A DNA stretch of 18,307 nucleotides from Treponema sp. UBA4319. GTDB lineage: Bacteria; Spirochaetota; Spirochaetia; Treponematales; Treponemataceae. The first letter of the stretch is position 1; each line of letters opens with the position of its first letter. Made by a program: the position numbers and the translations under genes. The stretch spans positions 1 to 18,307 of the forward strand of contig DGUD01000014.1 of assembly GCA_002393865.1 (NCBI GenBank). The letters are read 5' to 3'. Under the pieces are notes generated by a model. The model searched no databases, was not told where the DNA came from, and saw nothing but the letters and a program-made list of their open reading frames with translations. Shown in pieces: positions 1 to 7,171 of this stretch.

Positions 1-765
1 TCCCTGCACGGGCGGAATTCCCACGTCCATTACCTGTCCTTCTCTCGGAATTTCGGCAAGGAGGCGGGCATCTATGCGGGGCTGCAGCGTGCCTCTGGCG
101 ATTATGTTGCGCTGATGGACGTCGATCTGCAGGATCCGCCGGACATGCTGCCGGATATGCTGCGCGCCGTCCAGCAGGAAGGCTATGACTGCGCGGCCAC
201 CCGCCGTTCCACGCGCACCCATGAGCCTCCGCTGCGCTCCCTCTTCTCGCGTCTGTTCTACAAGGTCATCAATGCGCTTTCCGATGTCGTCATAGAGGAC
301 GGTGCGCGCGACTTCCGCGTGATGAGCCGCGCCTTTGTCAACGCCGTGCTCTCCATCGCGGAGAAAAACCGCTTCTCAAAGGGAATTTTTGCGTGGGTCG
401 GCTTTAAGACAAAGTTCTTTGCCTACGAGAACCGCGAGCGCTCCGCCGGAAACACCAAGTGGAACTTCTGGGGACTGCTCGGCTACGCGTTCGACGGCAT
501 CATAGCCTTTTCCACAAAACCGCTCATGCTTGCCAGCGTGCTGGGCATGCTCTCCATTATTTTTGCCTTCCTGCTGATAGTCTTCCTCATAGTCCGCAAG
601 CTCGTCTTCAACAATTCGGTGGAAGGCTGGGCATCAATGCTTTGCATCATCATATTCATCGGCGGCGTGCAGCTTCTGTGCACGGGCATCATCGGCCAGT
701 ACCTTGCCAAGAATTATATCGAGACCAAGCAGCGCCCCCTTTTCATCGTCCGCGAGGAAGGCTGA
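1..765 (+). CDS. Family 2 glycosyltransferase with C-terminal membrane segments (5' end outside window)
   Basis: This is the 3' part of a gene whose reading frame is open from base 1. The visible 254 residues begin in the GT-A catalytic domain. The stretch SRNFGKEAG, then a metal-binding site in MDVDLQDPP, is typical of DPM1/GtrB/ArnC-like enzymes that move a sugar from a nucleotide donor to polyprenyl phosphate at the inner face of the cytoplasmic membrane. Two hydrophobic helices follow (roughly the segments coded at 510-600 and 630-710), and the protein ends in GQYLAKNYIETKQRPLFIV, a common ending of this subfamily. The sugar and the final glycoconjugate cannot be read from the sequence. 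The next gene on this strand has its own sigma-28 promoter, so this gene probably belongs to an upstream unit. Flagellin glycosylation is possible but only a guess from proximity. Confidence 0.9.
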   Translation, partial: SLHGRNSHVHYLSFSRNFGKEAGIYAGLQRASGDYVALMDVDLQDPPDMLPDMLRAVQQEGYDCAATRRSTRTHEPPLRSLFSRLFYKVINALSDVVIEDGARDFRVMSRAFVNAVLSIAEKNRFSKGIFAWVGFKTKFFAYENRERSAGNTKWNFWGLLGYAFDGIIAFSTKPLMLASVLGMLSIIFAFLLIVFLIVRKLVFNNSVEGWASMLCIIIFIGGVQLLCTGIIGQYLAKNYIETKQRPLFIVREEG

Positions 766-780
766 CCCTCCGCTTTCCTT

Positions 781-803
781 CTCTATTATATCGATATATA
801 GAG
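781..803. repeat. Imperfect A/T-rich palindrome after the glycosyltransferase gene
   Basis: CTCTAT and ATAGAG flank an inner ATATCGATAT, giving a palindrome broken by a single extra T. It lies 15 bases after the stop of the glycosyltransferase. No T-run follows on the plus strand, so it is not a standard intrinsic terminator. It could be a 3'-end processing hairpin or a weak terminator. Confidence 0.4.
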
Positions 804-860
804 GCTGTGCTCCTCCTGCGCGGCCAGCTTCCTCTTTCCTCAAACTTTTTCTTTTCAGCC

Positions 861-887
861 TAAAGAAATGCGTGTATTTTCCGATAA
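861..887 (+). promoter_or_regulatory. Sigma-28 (FliA) promoter of the flgN-flgK-flgL-fliW-csrA operon
   Basis: TAAAGAAA (861-868), an 11-base spacer and TCCGATAA (880-887) match the flagellar sigma-28 consensus TAAAGTTT-N11-GCCGATAA, with exactly 15 bases between TAAA and the eight-base -10 element. The predicted transcription start is near 894, about 36 bases before the flgN ATG. It makes the junction-protein operon a late flagellar (FliA-dependent) unit. It also argues against the in-frame TTG at 888, which directly abuts the -10 box and would lie upstream of the transcript. Confidence 0.85.
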
Positions 888-929
888 TTGAAGCAGAATA
901 CTATTTTCTGTGAGTGGGAAGGATATTGT

Positions 930-1484
930 ATGGGTATGAATTTTATGAAAGCGTTTAGCGAGCGCCTGCGTCAGGTTGCTCCGGCGCGGGCGGAAGGGCA
1001 TGGCAGGCAGGCTCCGGCAGCAGGCAGGCAGTCTGAAGGAGAGGAGCTCTCCGAGGGCGGACGCGAGCTGGTAAAGGTGCTGAAGTCACAGGACGAGCTG
1101 CTTGATACCATCCTGCGCGAGCAGGACAAGATGCATCGCGACGTAAAGCAGCGCAAGTGGGATTCCCTGCAGAAGTCGATGTCCCAGATGCGTACGCTCA
1201 GCGACAGCTTTGTCGCGCTTGACCGCCAGCGTGAGGCGCTTGCCGGTGACAACCGCGGCATTTACTTTGAGCCCGGCGTGGAGCCGGTCTTTGCGAGCGT
1301 GCGTAGCAAGCTTACCCGCAGCAAGATAGAGAACGATGCGCTCCGTTCGTATGTGAGCGCCACGAAGGATTTTATCAGCGGTATCATCGACGAGTGCTAC
1401 GCGGGCGGCGGCATGTGCTACGGACAGAACGGCCGCATGGTCAGCTCCGAGGTGGGCAGCGTGCTCATCAATACGGAATTCTGA
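930..1484 (+). CDS. flgN: FlgN-like flagellar export chaperone
   Basis: The 184-residue product is hydrophilic and mostly helical. Its central part (SQDELLDTILREQDKMHRDV and the following KSMSQMRTLSDSFVALD) has the spacing of the FlgN family, which keeps FlgK and FlgL unfolded and delivers them to the flagellar type III export gate in the cytoplasm. The first 40 residues are a loose Gly/Ala/Arg-rich tail. ATG 930 is chosen because GGGAAGGA lies 7 bases upstream; an in-frame TTG at 888 would start next to the promoter. The gene is first in the operon, directly before its presumed clients. The call rests on position plus weak family resemblance, so a FlgN-like label is safer than full identity. 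Confidence 0.7.
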   Translation: MGMNFMKAFSERLRQVAPARAEGHGRQAPAAGRQSEGEELSEGGRELVKVLKSQDELLDTILREQDKMHRDVKQRKWDSLQKSMSQMRTLSDSFVALDRQREALAGDNRGIYFEPGVEPVFASVRSKLTRSKIENDALRSYVSATKDFISGIIDECYAGGGMCYGQNGRMVSSEVGSVLINTEF

Positions 1485-1492
1485 GAGAATTG

Positions 1493-1536
1493 TATAGGGA
1501 GCCTCTAAAGACTTCTGTTTTTCAGGGTTCCCTATA
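1493..1536 (+). repeat. Intergenic hairpin between flgN and flgK
   Basis: TATAGGGA (1493-1500) and TCCCTATA (1529-1536) are perfect 8-base arms. Four further inner pairs (two of them G-T) extend the stem around a 20-base loop. It starts 9 bases after the flgN stop and is not followed by a T-run, so it may protect or process the mRNA rather than end it. Read on the minus strand, its core AACAGAAG...AGAGGCTCC resembles the hairpins at 5677-5714, 15731-15768 and 17239-17272. Confidence 0.6.
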
Positions 1537-1578
1537 GTAAAGCTCTCCGGGAACTCCGGTTTCCGGAGCGGCAAGCTT

Positions 1579-1602
1579 AAAAAAAACGCCTTTTTGCAAG
1601 GC
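1579..1602 (-). terminator. Possible terminator facing against the flg operon
   Basis: On the minus strand GCCTT-GCAAA-AAGGC is followed by G and eight Ts, a short but well-formed intrinsic terminator. It faces antisense to flgN. On the plus strand no T-run follows, so operon transcription should pass. The stem has only 5 pairs, hence low confidence. Confidence 0.35.
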
Positions 1603-1696
1603 TTCGGCCTGAAAAAGTATACAGGACTGGCAAGAAAACAAGGCTTTTTGAGCAGGTCTGTTGTTTTGACGGGTGAGAGAACAGGAGGAACAGAGG

Positions 1697-3568
1697 ATGG
1701 GAAGTTCATTTGCCGGAATAGAAATAGGCAAGCGCAGCCTCATGGCGCATTCTACGCAGATTGAGACTGCTGGTCACAACATCTCTAATGCGGGAACGGA
1801 AGGTTATAGCCGCCAGAGGGTGCAGGTCTCTACCTTTGAGCCGCTGTACCGCCCGGATTTGGAGCGTGCGCAGGTTGCCGGTCAGATAGGGCAGGGAACC
1901 ACGGTGGAGAGCATCTCCCGTGTGCGGGACGAGCTGCTTGATACCCGCATTGTCGCCCAGATGCACGAGGAGTCCTACTGGGATACGCGCAGCAAATACT
2001 ATTCCATGATTGAGCAGATTTATAATGAGCCTGACGAGATATCCGTCCGCAGCAACATGGATAAATTCTGGCAGGGATGGCAGGAGCTTTCCCTTGACCC
2101 CTCCAGCACGGCTGCCCGCGATGCCGTCGTGACCCGCGGCCAGAGTCTGACCAATTCCATCAAGCAGCAGGGCAAGAGCCTGACCGCAATCGCCGTGCAG
2201 ATAAACGGCGACATCGACGCGACGGTGCAGCAGGTGAACAGCCTTTCCCGCCAGATTGCGGCCGTAAACGGAGAGATTGTGCGCAGCCAGGCCATGGGCG
2301 ACAATCCCAACGATTTGATGGATCGCCGCGACCTGCTGGTGGAAAAGCTCGCGCAGCTTATCAATGTGACGGTTGACCGGAGCGATCCCGATGAATTCAT
2401 GGTGCACACGGACGGTCAGGTTATCGTGCAGGGAAGCCTTGCCCGTCAGATTGAGGAAGTCGCCGACGTGAACAACCACGGCTATGTGAGCCTGCGCTGG
2501 CAGGACACGCAGATTGCGGCGGATTTTAAGGGCGGCTCCCTCGGCGCGCTCATGGAGCTGCGCGACAAGGATATCCGCTCCCAGATGCAGTCCCTGAACA
2601 CCATGACGCTCAACTTTGCCGACATGGTGAACGACGTGCACCGCAATGCCATCGGCAAGAACAATACGACGGGGCTTGATTTCTTTACCGAACATCCTTT
2701 TGTGGAGAATACGAACGGCAACTATGACCGCGACGGTGACGGGGTGGAGGATGCCTCCTATATATTCCGTATCACCGGTACGAACGCGCTGCGCCCGCAG
2801 GAGCAGGTGGGGCTTGAGGGAACGATGACCTTTGACGGGCCTGACGGCAACGTGACCGTCAGCTATTATCCGTCAGACACCATCGAGGATATCGTGAACC
2901 GCATCAATGACAGCGACGGAGAGGTCAAGGCCTATCTTGACCGCAACAGCAAACTCGTGCTTAAGGCGACCGCCGCGGAATCCATGAGCAATCCGGACTT
3001 TGTCATCCGGCACGTGGAGGACTCCGGCATGTTCCTTGCGGGCTATGCGGGCGTGCTGCGCCAGAGCGGTTCTGCCGGAGCATACGACTATAACCGTGCG
3101 AACGCTGTCGCGGCTCTTGCCGACGCGCAGTTTGCCGTGACGCCGGTCATGAATCCTTCCGAGTATGTCACGGTGAACCCGCAGATTCAGCGCGACGTGC
3201 AGAATGTGGCGGCGTCACTCGTGAACAGCCAGGGGCTGGCAGATCCGGCGGACGGACGTGCCGCGGTTGAAATCGCCGCAATCCGCAATTCAAAGGTGAT
3301 GGTCGGAACCCAGCGGACGCTCGACGATTATTTTGCCGACACCATCACGCAGGTCGGGCTCAAGGGCGAGCAGGCTGAGAACCAGCTGGTCAGCCAGAAT
3401 GCCATTATGAACGACCTCCGCGATTTACGCGACAGCATCAGCGGCGTGAACATAGACGAGGAGCTTGCCGACATCATAAAGTTCCAGCACGGCTACGATG
3501 CGGCAGCAAAATTCATCAGCGTGCAGAGCGAGCTGCTTGATACGCTGATTAACCGTCTCGGTGTGTGA
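1697..3568 (+). CDS. flgK: Flagellar hook-associated protein 1 (FlgK, first hook-filament junction protein)
   Basis: The 623-residue protein begins MGSSFAGIEIGKRSLMAHS and continues TAGHNISNAGTEGYSRQRV, the axial-protein signature of FlgK. It ends with the matching helix IDEELADIIKFQHGYDAAAKF...LLDTLIN. These two helices form the coiled-coil D0 core that joins the hook to the periplasmic filament. The middle (around residues 340-470) carries an inserted beta domain with DTIEDIVNRINDSDGEVKA, which resembles the flagellin hook-IN motif. It also has an acidic loop, DRDGDGVED (344-352), that looks like a calcium-binding site. ATG 1697 follows AGGAGG at 1683-1688; an upstream in-frame GTG (1673) lacks such a site. 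Length is normal for treponemal FlgK. Confidence 0.96.
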   Translation: MGSSFAGIEIGKRSLMAHSTQIETAGHNISNAGTEGYSRQRVQVSTFEPLYRPDLERAQVAGQIGQGTTVESISRVRDELLDTRIVAQMHEESYWDTRSKYYSMIEQIYNEPDEISVRSNMDKFWQGWQELSLDPSSTAARDAVVTRGQSLTNSIKQQGKSLTAIAVQINGDIDATVQQVNSLSRQIAAVNGEIVRSQAMGDNPNDLMDRRDLLVEKLAQLINVTVDRSDPDEFMVHTDGQVIVQGSLARQIEEVADVNNHGYVSLRWQDTQIAADFKGGSLGALMELRDKDIRSQMQSLNTMTLNFADMVNDVHRNAIGKNNTTGLDFFTEHPFVENTNGNYDRDGDGVEDASYIFRITGTNALRPQEQVGLEGTMTFDGPDGNVTVSYYPSDTIEDIVNRINDSDGEVKAYLDRNSKLVLKATAAESMSNPDFVIRHVEDSGMFLAGYAGVLRQSGSAGAYDYNRANAVAALADAQFAVTPVMNPSEYVTVNPQIQRDVQNVAASLVNSQGLADPADGRAAVEIAAIRNSKVMVGTQRTLDDYFADTITQVGLKGEQAENQLVSQNAIMNDLRDLRDSISGVNIDEELADIIKFQHGYDAAAKFISVQSELLDTLINRLGV

Positions 3569-3649
3569 CGCGCCGTAGGAATTGGGCTTGCCCGGAGAAT
3601 TGAATTTTGCGGGCGGCTTTATTGAGCACTTGCAGAAAAGGAGTTTTGT

Positions 3650-4894
3650 ATGAATAGAATCAGTTCACAGATGAACAGCGCGGATGTCCAGTACTACCTG
3701 CGCAAGCAGGAAGTGAAGCAGAACATATTGAACCGCCAGATTGGCAGCCAGAGCCGTATCGGTTCCCTGCGCGATGATCCGATTGCCGCAGGCCACCTGG
3801 TCCGTTACCAGTCTTATATTTCCCGCGTGAACCAGTTCGAGAAGAACGCGCAGACGCTCTCCGACCAGTTCAAAGTCCGCGAGGGCTACGTGAATCAGAA
3901 CCTCCAGATTCTGCAGCGCGTCCGCGAGATTGCGGTGAGCGGTGCGAACGGCATCAATTCCCGCGATGACCTCAAGAATATGGCCGCCGAGGTAAACGAG
4001 CTGCTCAAGGAGCTCGTCCAGAATGCGAATGCCGTCGGTCCCGATGGCGACAGCCTCTTTGCCGGCACCCGGTCCAAGAGCCTTGCCTTCGACGTGAACA
4101 TGGGGAATGTGCCTGGTGCCAACGAGCCGCTTATCGCAGAGGTGCGCTACAACGGCAACGTCACCAAGAACAGGGTCGAGGTTGACGAGAACCAGTTCCT
4201 TGATGTGGACAACAGCGGGAACAAGACCTTCTGGGCCGAGCCGCAGCGTCTGATGGGGCGGCGCGACCTGACGCAGTGGCAGGCGAAGGCCGACAATGTG
4301 GTGAATGTTGACGGCATCGACATAAAGGTGAATGCCGGAGACAATATTTATGCTGTCATCGCAAAGATAAACGACAGCGGCGCGGCGGTAAAGGCCAGCC
4401 TTGACCCGGTAAGCCGCGGCCTCAACCTTGAGACGACCGACGCGCACCAGATTTGGCTGCAGGACAGGGAAGGCTCCACGTTTGAGGAGCTTGGCTTCAT
4501 CAAGGATAAGTCCCAGCTGCCGCCTTACAACCTGACGGGCAACGTGAGCGTCTCCGGCGGCTCCGTGTTCGATACGGTGATTGCGCTCCGCGATTCCATG
4601 CTCAAGGGCGATACCGATGCCATCGGTACCCGCGTGCTCGGCTCCATCGACCAGGGCATCTCCAATATGACGACGCGCCTTGCGAAAGCCGGCAGCGACT
4701 ATGAGCGGGCACAGAACAACGTGATGCGCTCCCAGACGACGGCGCTGAACGTGACGCAGCTTGTCAGCCGCGAAGGTGACATCGACATCACCGACGCGCT
4801 CATCGACATAAAGACTCTGGAGAACATCAATCAGGCGACGCTGAGCACTGCCGGAAAGATGTATTCCAGCACGCTCCTGAACTACATCCGCTAA
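3650..4894 (+). CDS. flgL: Flagellar hook-associated protein 3 (FlgL, second junction protein)
   Basis: The 414-residue protein starts MNRISSQMNSADVQYYLRKQ and shows the flagellin-like N-terminal helix, with DDPIAAGHLVRYQSYISRVNQ followed by VREIAVSGANG. It ends with DITDALIDIKTLENINQATL and a hydrophobic C-terminus. It sits between FlgK and the first flagellin subunits in the axial filament. An inserted beta region near residues 220-275 (DGIDIKVNAGDNIYAVIAKI) is again hook-IN-like and echoes the one in FlgK. AAAAGGAG lies just upstream of the ATG. The 81-base gap after flgK holds no clear terminator, so the two genes are cotranscribed. Confidence 0.95.
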   Translation: MNRISSQMNSADVQYYLRKQEVKQNILNRQIGSQSRIGSLRDDPIAAGHLVRYQSYISRVNQFEKNAQTLSDQFKVREGYVNQNLQILQRVREIAVSGANGINSRDDLKNMAAEVNELLKELVQNANAVGPDGDSLFAGTRSKSLAFDVNMGNVPGANEPLIAEVRYNGNVTKNRVEVDENQFLDVDNSGNKTFWAEPQRLMGRRDLTQWQAKADNVVNVDGIDIKVNAGDNIYAVIAKINDSGAAVKASLDPVSRGLNLETTDAHQIWLQDREGSTFEELGFIKDKSQLPPYNLTGNVSVSGGSVFDTVIALRDSMLKGDTDAIGTRVLGSIDQGISNMTTRLAKAGSDYERAQNNVMRSQTTALNVTQLVSREGDIDITDALIDIKTLENINQATLSTAGKMYSSTLLNYIR

Positions 4895-4911
4895 GCGGGT
4901 GGGGAAATGAC

Positions 4912-5361
4912 ATGCAGGTAAAGACAAAGACGATGGGCACTGTCGAGGTGTCTGACGAGCAGCTGATAAAGGTTCCTGCCGGCCTGTTTGCCTTTGAGGA
5001 CTACAAGGATTATGCCCTCATTGACTGCAAGCTGGAGCCCTTCGTGTGGATGCAGTCCGTGCAGGAAAGCACTCTTGCGTTCCTGCTCGTAGACCCGTTC
5101 CTCATCTGCGAGGACTTTGAGGCCGACATAGACGACAAGGAGCTCGCGAAGATTGGCATACAGAATGCGTCCGACGTGCTGGTGATGGCTATCGTCACCG
5201 TGCCGCAGGATGGCAGCCCCGTTACGGCAAATCTCCGCGGCCCGCTCATCATCAACAAGAAGAACCACGAATGCATGCAGGTTGTCTTGGGTGACCCGAA
5301 ATGGACGACGAAGCATAATATCATCGAGGCGCTGAAGCGGAAGGAGGGTGAGAAATGTTAA
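4912..5361 (+). CDS. fliW: Flagellar assembly factor FliW, antagonist of CsrA
   Basis: The 149-residue protein has the FliW opening MQVKTKTMGTVEV and the diagnostic PAGLFAFEDYKDYAL, then WMQSVQESTLAFLLVDPF. FliW is a small cytoplasmic beta-barrel that binds either flagellin or CsrA. When flagellin is exported, freed FliW binds CsrA and lifts repression of flagellin mRNA. In T. pallidum the homologue is known to bind the flagellins. The gene begins 17 bases after flgL and its last 7 bases overlap csrA, so the two partners are translationally coupled. A GGGGA site lies 7 bases before the ATG. Confidence 0.96.
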   Translation: MQVKTKTMGTVEVSDEQLIKVPAGLFAFEDYKDYALIDCKLEPFVWMQSVQESTLAFLLVDPFLICEDFEADIDDKELAKIGIQNASDVLVMAIVTVPQDGSPVTANLRGPLIINKKNHECMQVVLGDPKWTTKHNIIEALKRKEGEKC

Positions 5362-5576
5362 TCCTTTCCCGCAAGGTGGATGAAAAAATCCGTATCGGTA
5401 ACGATATCACGCTTACCATCATCGAGGTTCGCGGCGAATACGTCAAAATCGGTGTCGAGGCGCCCAAGCATGTAAAGGTATTCCGTCAGGAAGTGCTTGA
5501 TGCCATCCAGTCGGAGAACAAGGCCGCTGCGGCGGCACAGGCCTCCGAGGACGCGCTGCGCAAGCTGCTTGGCTGA
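5355..5576 (+). CDS. csrA: Carbon storage regulator CsrA (RNA-binding translational repressor)
   Basis: The 73-residue protein MLILSRKVDEKIRIGNDI...VRGEYVKIGVEAPKHVKVFRQEV is a textbook CsrA dimer subunit. The conserved N-terminal strand LILSRK and the VKVFRQEV segment, including the RNA-contacting arginine, are both present. An Ala-rich tail (KAAAAAQASEDALRKLL) follows; in FliW-type systems the longer C-terminal helix of CsrA is part of the FliW contact. A strong AAGGAGGG site inside the fliW end drives initiation. Likely targets in this same window are the two flaB mRNAs, whose Shine-Dalgarno sites carry the ACGGA motif. Confidence 0.97.
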   Translation: MLILSRKVDEKIRIGNDITLTIIEVRGEYVKIGVEAPKHVKVFRQEVLDAIQSENKAAAAAQASEDALRKLLG

Positions 5577-5676
5577 ATCCCATACTGGAGGAGCCGCCAG
5601 GAACTGATGCTGTAGGTCTCGGTATCAAAGCTGCTTACGGCTCTCAGGAATCGGACGATGTTTTGGCTCCCTCAAT

Positions 5677-5723
5677 AGAGCTGTCTTGAAACCCTTCTGT
5701 TTCCGGACAGCTCTTATTTTTTT
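5677..5723 (+). terminator. Intrinsic terminator of the flg-fliW-csrA operon
   Basis: AGAGCTGTC (5677-5685) pairs perfectly with GACAGCTCT (5706-5714). An inner GAAAC/GTTTC pairing tightens the loop, and TATTTTTTT follows. The stem overlaps the last base of the convergent tsaB stop codon. On the minus strand there is no T-run beyond the stem, so it mainly stops the plus-strand operon. Confidence 0.9.
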
Positions 5724-6406
5724 GCGGCGGCCTCCGCTTTTTCGTGCGCAAGCTCCGCTTCGCTCTTCCGGATGTACAGCGGACCGTCATAATCCTGCAG
5801 CGGGGCTTGCTTTGCTGCTATCATCTGCTCTGCGATTGCAAAGAGGCTGTCCGCCGCATCGTTTTCCGGCGTAAAGCTGCGCAGCGAGAGGAGCGGCGCT
5901 GCTGTGGCTGCGCCCGCGCAGAAGTCTGCCGCACCCGGCCCGCACACGAGCAGGGGGGCTTCCGCGTCGATACGGCGCACGATGGCCTCCAGCGTCCCGT
6001 CCTCCGCTTCCCCAAGCGGGGCTCCGTGCATAAAGAACTGGAAGAAATACTCGTCTTCTTTTGCTTCTATGACACAGAGGACGCTTTCTGCCGCCGCCCT
6101 GTACGGCCAGGCGTATGCCTGCAAGGACGGAATGCCGTAGAGCGCCGTTCCATGGGAAAGATTCAGCGCCTTGAGCGAGCTGAGCCCGATTCTCAATCCC
6201 GTGAATGTCCCAGGACCCAGCGTCACTGCCGTATAGTCCAGCTCTGCCGGGCTCAGGCCGCTTTCCTTCATGACAAAATCTATGGCCGGCAGCAGTTTTT
6301 CCGACTGCCGTGCTCCCAAATCCAGCGTTATTTTTGCTTCGTCTGTGTCTTTTTTTGCCGCGACGCTTATTCTCGACACCGCGCAATCGACCGCAAGTGC
6401 ATTCAT
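5714..6406 (-). CDS. tsaB: tRNA threonylcarbamoyladenosine biosynthesis protein TsaB
   Basis: The 230-residue product starts MNALAVDCAVSRISVAA and contains TAVTLGPGTFTGLRIGLSSL, the hallmark of TsaB. TsaB is an ASKHA-fold partner that binds TsaD and, with TsaE, makes t6A at position 37 of ANN-decoding tRNAs in the cytoplasm. ATG 6406 is chosen over longer upstream readings because it overlaps the tsaE stop as ATGA and matches the family start. The C-terminal half is shorter and less conserved, ending in an Ala/Lys-rich tail (EKAEAAAKK). It is the last gene of the minus-strand run and ends inside the terminator of the opposing csrA operon. Confidence 0.93.
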   Translation of the reverse strand: MNALAVDCAVSRISVAAKKDTDEAKITLDLGARQSEKLLPAIDFVMKESGLSPAELDYTAVTLGPGTFTGLRIGLSSLKALNLSHGTALYGIPSLQAYAWPYRAAAESVLCVIEAKEDEYFFQFFMHGAPLGEAEDGTLEAIVRRIDAEAPLLVCGPGAADFCAGAATAAPLLSLRSFTPENDAADSLFAIAEQMIAAKQAPLQDYDGPLYIRKSEAELAHEKAEAAAKK

Positions 6407-6840
6407 GCTTCCAATGCTCCGTTGTTCCAGTTTTCGATGCTGATTTCCCGCCTGCCGTCCGCAAGCGGGGTGATGGAAAGCCGTATCGTCTTTTTGGGCA
6501 GCTCGGATGCTACCTTCTCGCTCCATTCTATGATGCAGACGCCCTTGCCGTACAGCATGTCGTCCACGCCAAGGTTCACGAAGTCCTCCGCGCCGTCAAG
6601 CCGGTATACATCCATGTGGTAGAGGGGCATCTTTGAGCCCTCGTATTCACTGACAAGGCAGAACGTCGGGCTTGTCACTACGTCATTGACTCCGAGTGCC
6701 TGTGCGATTCCTTTGGTGATAGTCGTTTTACCGGCTGCAAGTGTGCCTGTCATCGCGATGACGTCGCCGGGACGCAGCAGGGCTCCTATTTTCCTTCCGA
6801 GGGCGACGGTATCCTCGGAGCTGCTCGTGTGGAATACCAT
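6403..6840 (-). CDS. tsaE: tRNA threonylcarbamoyladenosine biosynthesis ATPase TsaE
   Basis: The 145-residue protein has a P-loop GTLAAGKTT (residues 32-40), the SPTF motif in VTSPTFCLVSEYEG, and VCIIEWSEKV, all typical of TsaE, the ATPase that resets the TsaB-TsaD complex in t6A synthesis. The P-loop reads TLAAGKT where many TsaE proteins have an acidic residue and a glycine before AGKT; the lysine and threonine that bind ATP are intact. Start 6840 is preceded by a G-rich stretch (GGGGTGCTGGG) and lies 13 bases after the stop of the small upstream gene. It overlaps tsaB by 4 bases, implying coupled translation. Confidence 0.94.
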   Translation of the reverse strand: MVFHTSSSEDTVALGRKIGALLRPGDVIAMTGTLAAGKTTITKGIAQALGVNDVVTSPTFCLVSEYEGSKMPLYHMDVYRLDGAEDFVNLGVDDMLYGKGVCIIEWSEKVASELPKKTIRLSITPLADGRREISIENWNNGALEA

Positions 6841-6853
6841 CCCAGCACCCCGC

Positions 6854-7117
6854 TTACGGCAGCTTGTTTTCGCTTTCCAGCTGAAGCACGAACGCCTTGA
6901 GCGCTTTCCGTACCGGGAGCAGGGGATAGTCCAGCGTGGAGGGGATGTCGGCAAGACCGACTGTCTTGCCGCCCAAGGGACTGTATTCAATCGAGAACGT
7001 GAACGGGAAGGATTCCTGCTTTGAAAGGTATTCTATGACTGCCGTTGCTTTGTAGCGATTGATATAGTATATATAGCCGTCGGCTTTTGAAATTGACTTA
7101 ACCTCTAATACTTTCAT
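6854..7117 (-). CDS. Small conserved-looking protein of unknown function
   Basis: An 87-residue protein, MKVLEVKSISKADGYIYYIN..., with no signal peptide or membrane segment. Alternating hydrophobic residues (DGYIYYINRYKATAVIEYL, then FPFTFSIEYSP) suggest a small beta-rich fold, closed by a helix (VRKALKAFVLQLESE). I do not recognise the family. It sits 53 bases after the PilZ gene and 13 bases before tsaE, so it is probably cotranscribed with the tRNA-modification pair. No good Shine-Dalgarno sequence precedes the ATG (the nearest is GTGGGTTGATGATG), so translation may be weak or helped by the upstream gene. Confidence 0.75.
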   Translation of the reverse strand: MKVLEVKSISKADGYIYYINRYKATAVIEYLSKQESFPFTFSIEYSPLGGKTVGLADIPSTLDYPLLPVRKALKAFVLQLESENKLP

Positions 7118-7144
7118 GTTGCATCATCAACCCACAATTTCATA

Positions 7145-7171
7145 GTAAAACAAGCATTGCCATAAAATGCT
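7145..7171 (-). terminator. Weak terminator-like hairpin after the PilZ gene
   Basis: On the minus strand AGCATT-TTATGGC-AATGCT is followed by TGTTTTAC. The 6-bp stem overlaps the first base of the PilZ stop codon and the T-run is short, so it probably lowers rather than stops transcription into the small gene, tsaE and tsaB. Confidence 0.4.

Noticed and set aside
888..929. In-frame TTG start for the FlgN-like gene
   Set aside because: It abuts the -10 box of the sigma-28 promoter and would lie before the predicted transcript start; ATG 930 has a proper ribosome site.
1706..2695. Long open frame antisense to flgK
   Set aside because: It is a shadow of the flgK codon pattern; the product is a run of His/Leu/Val without any recognisable motif, and FlgK itself is certain.
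3665..4927. Very long open frame antisense to flgL and the start of fliW
   Set aside because: FlgL is clearly recognised on the plus strand; the antisense product has no family features and its length follows from high-GC codon use.
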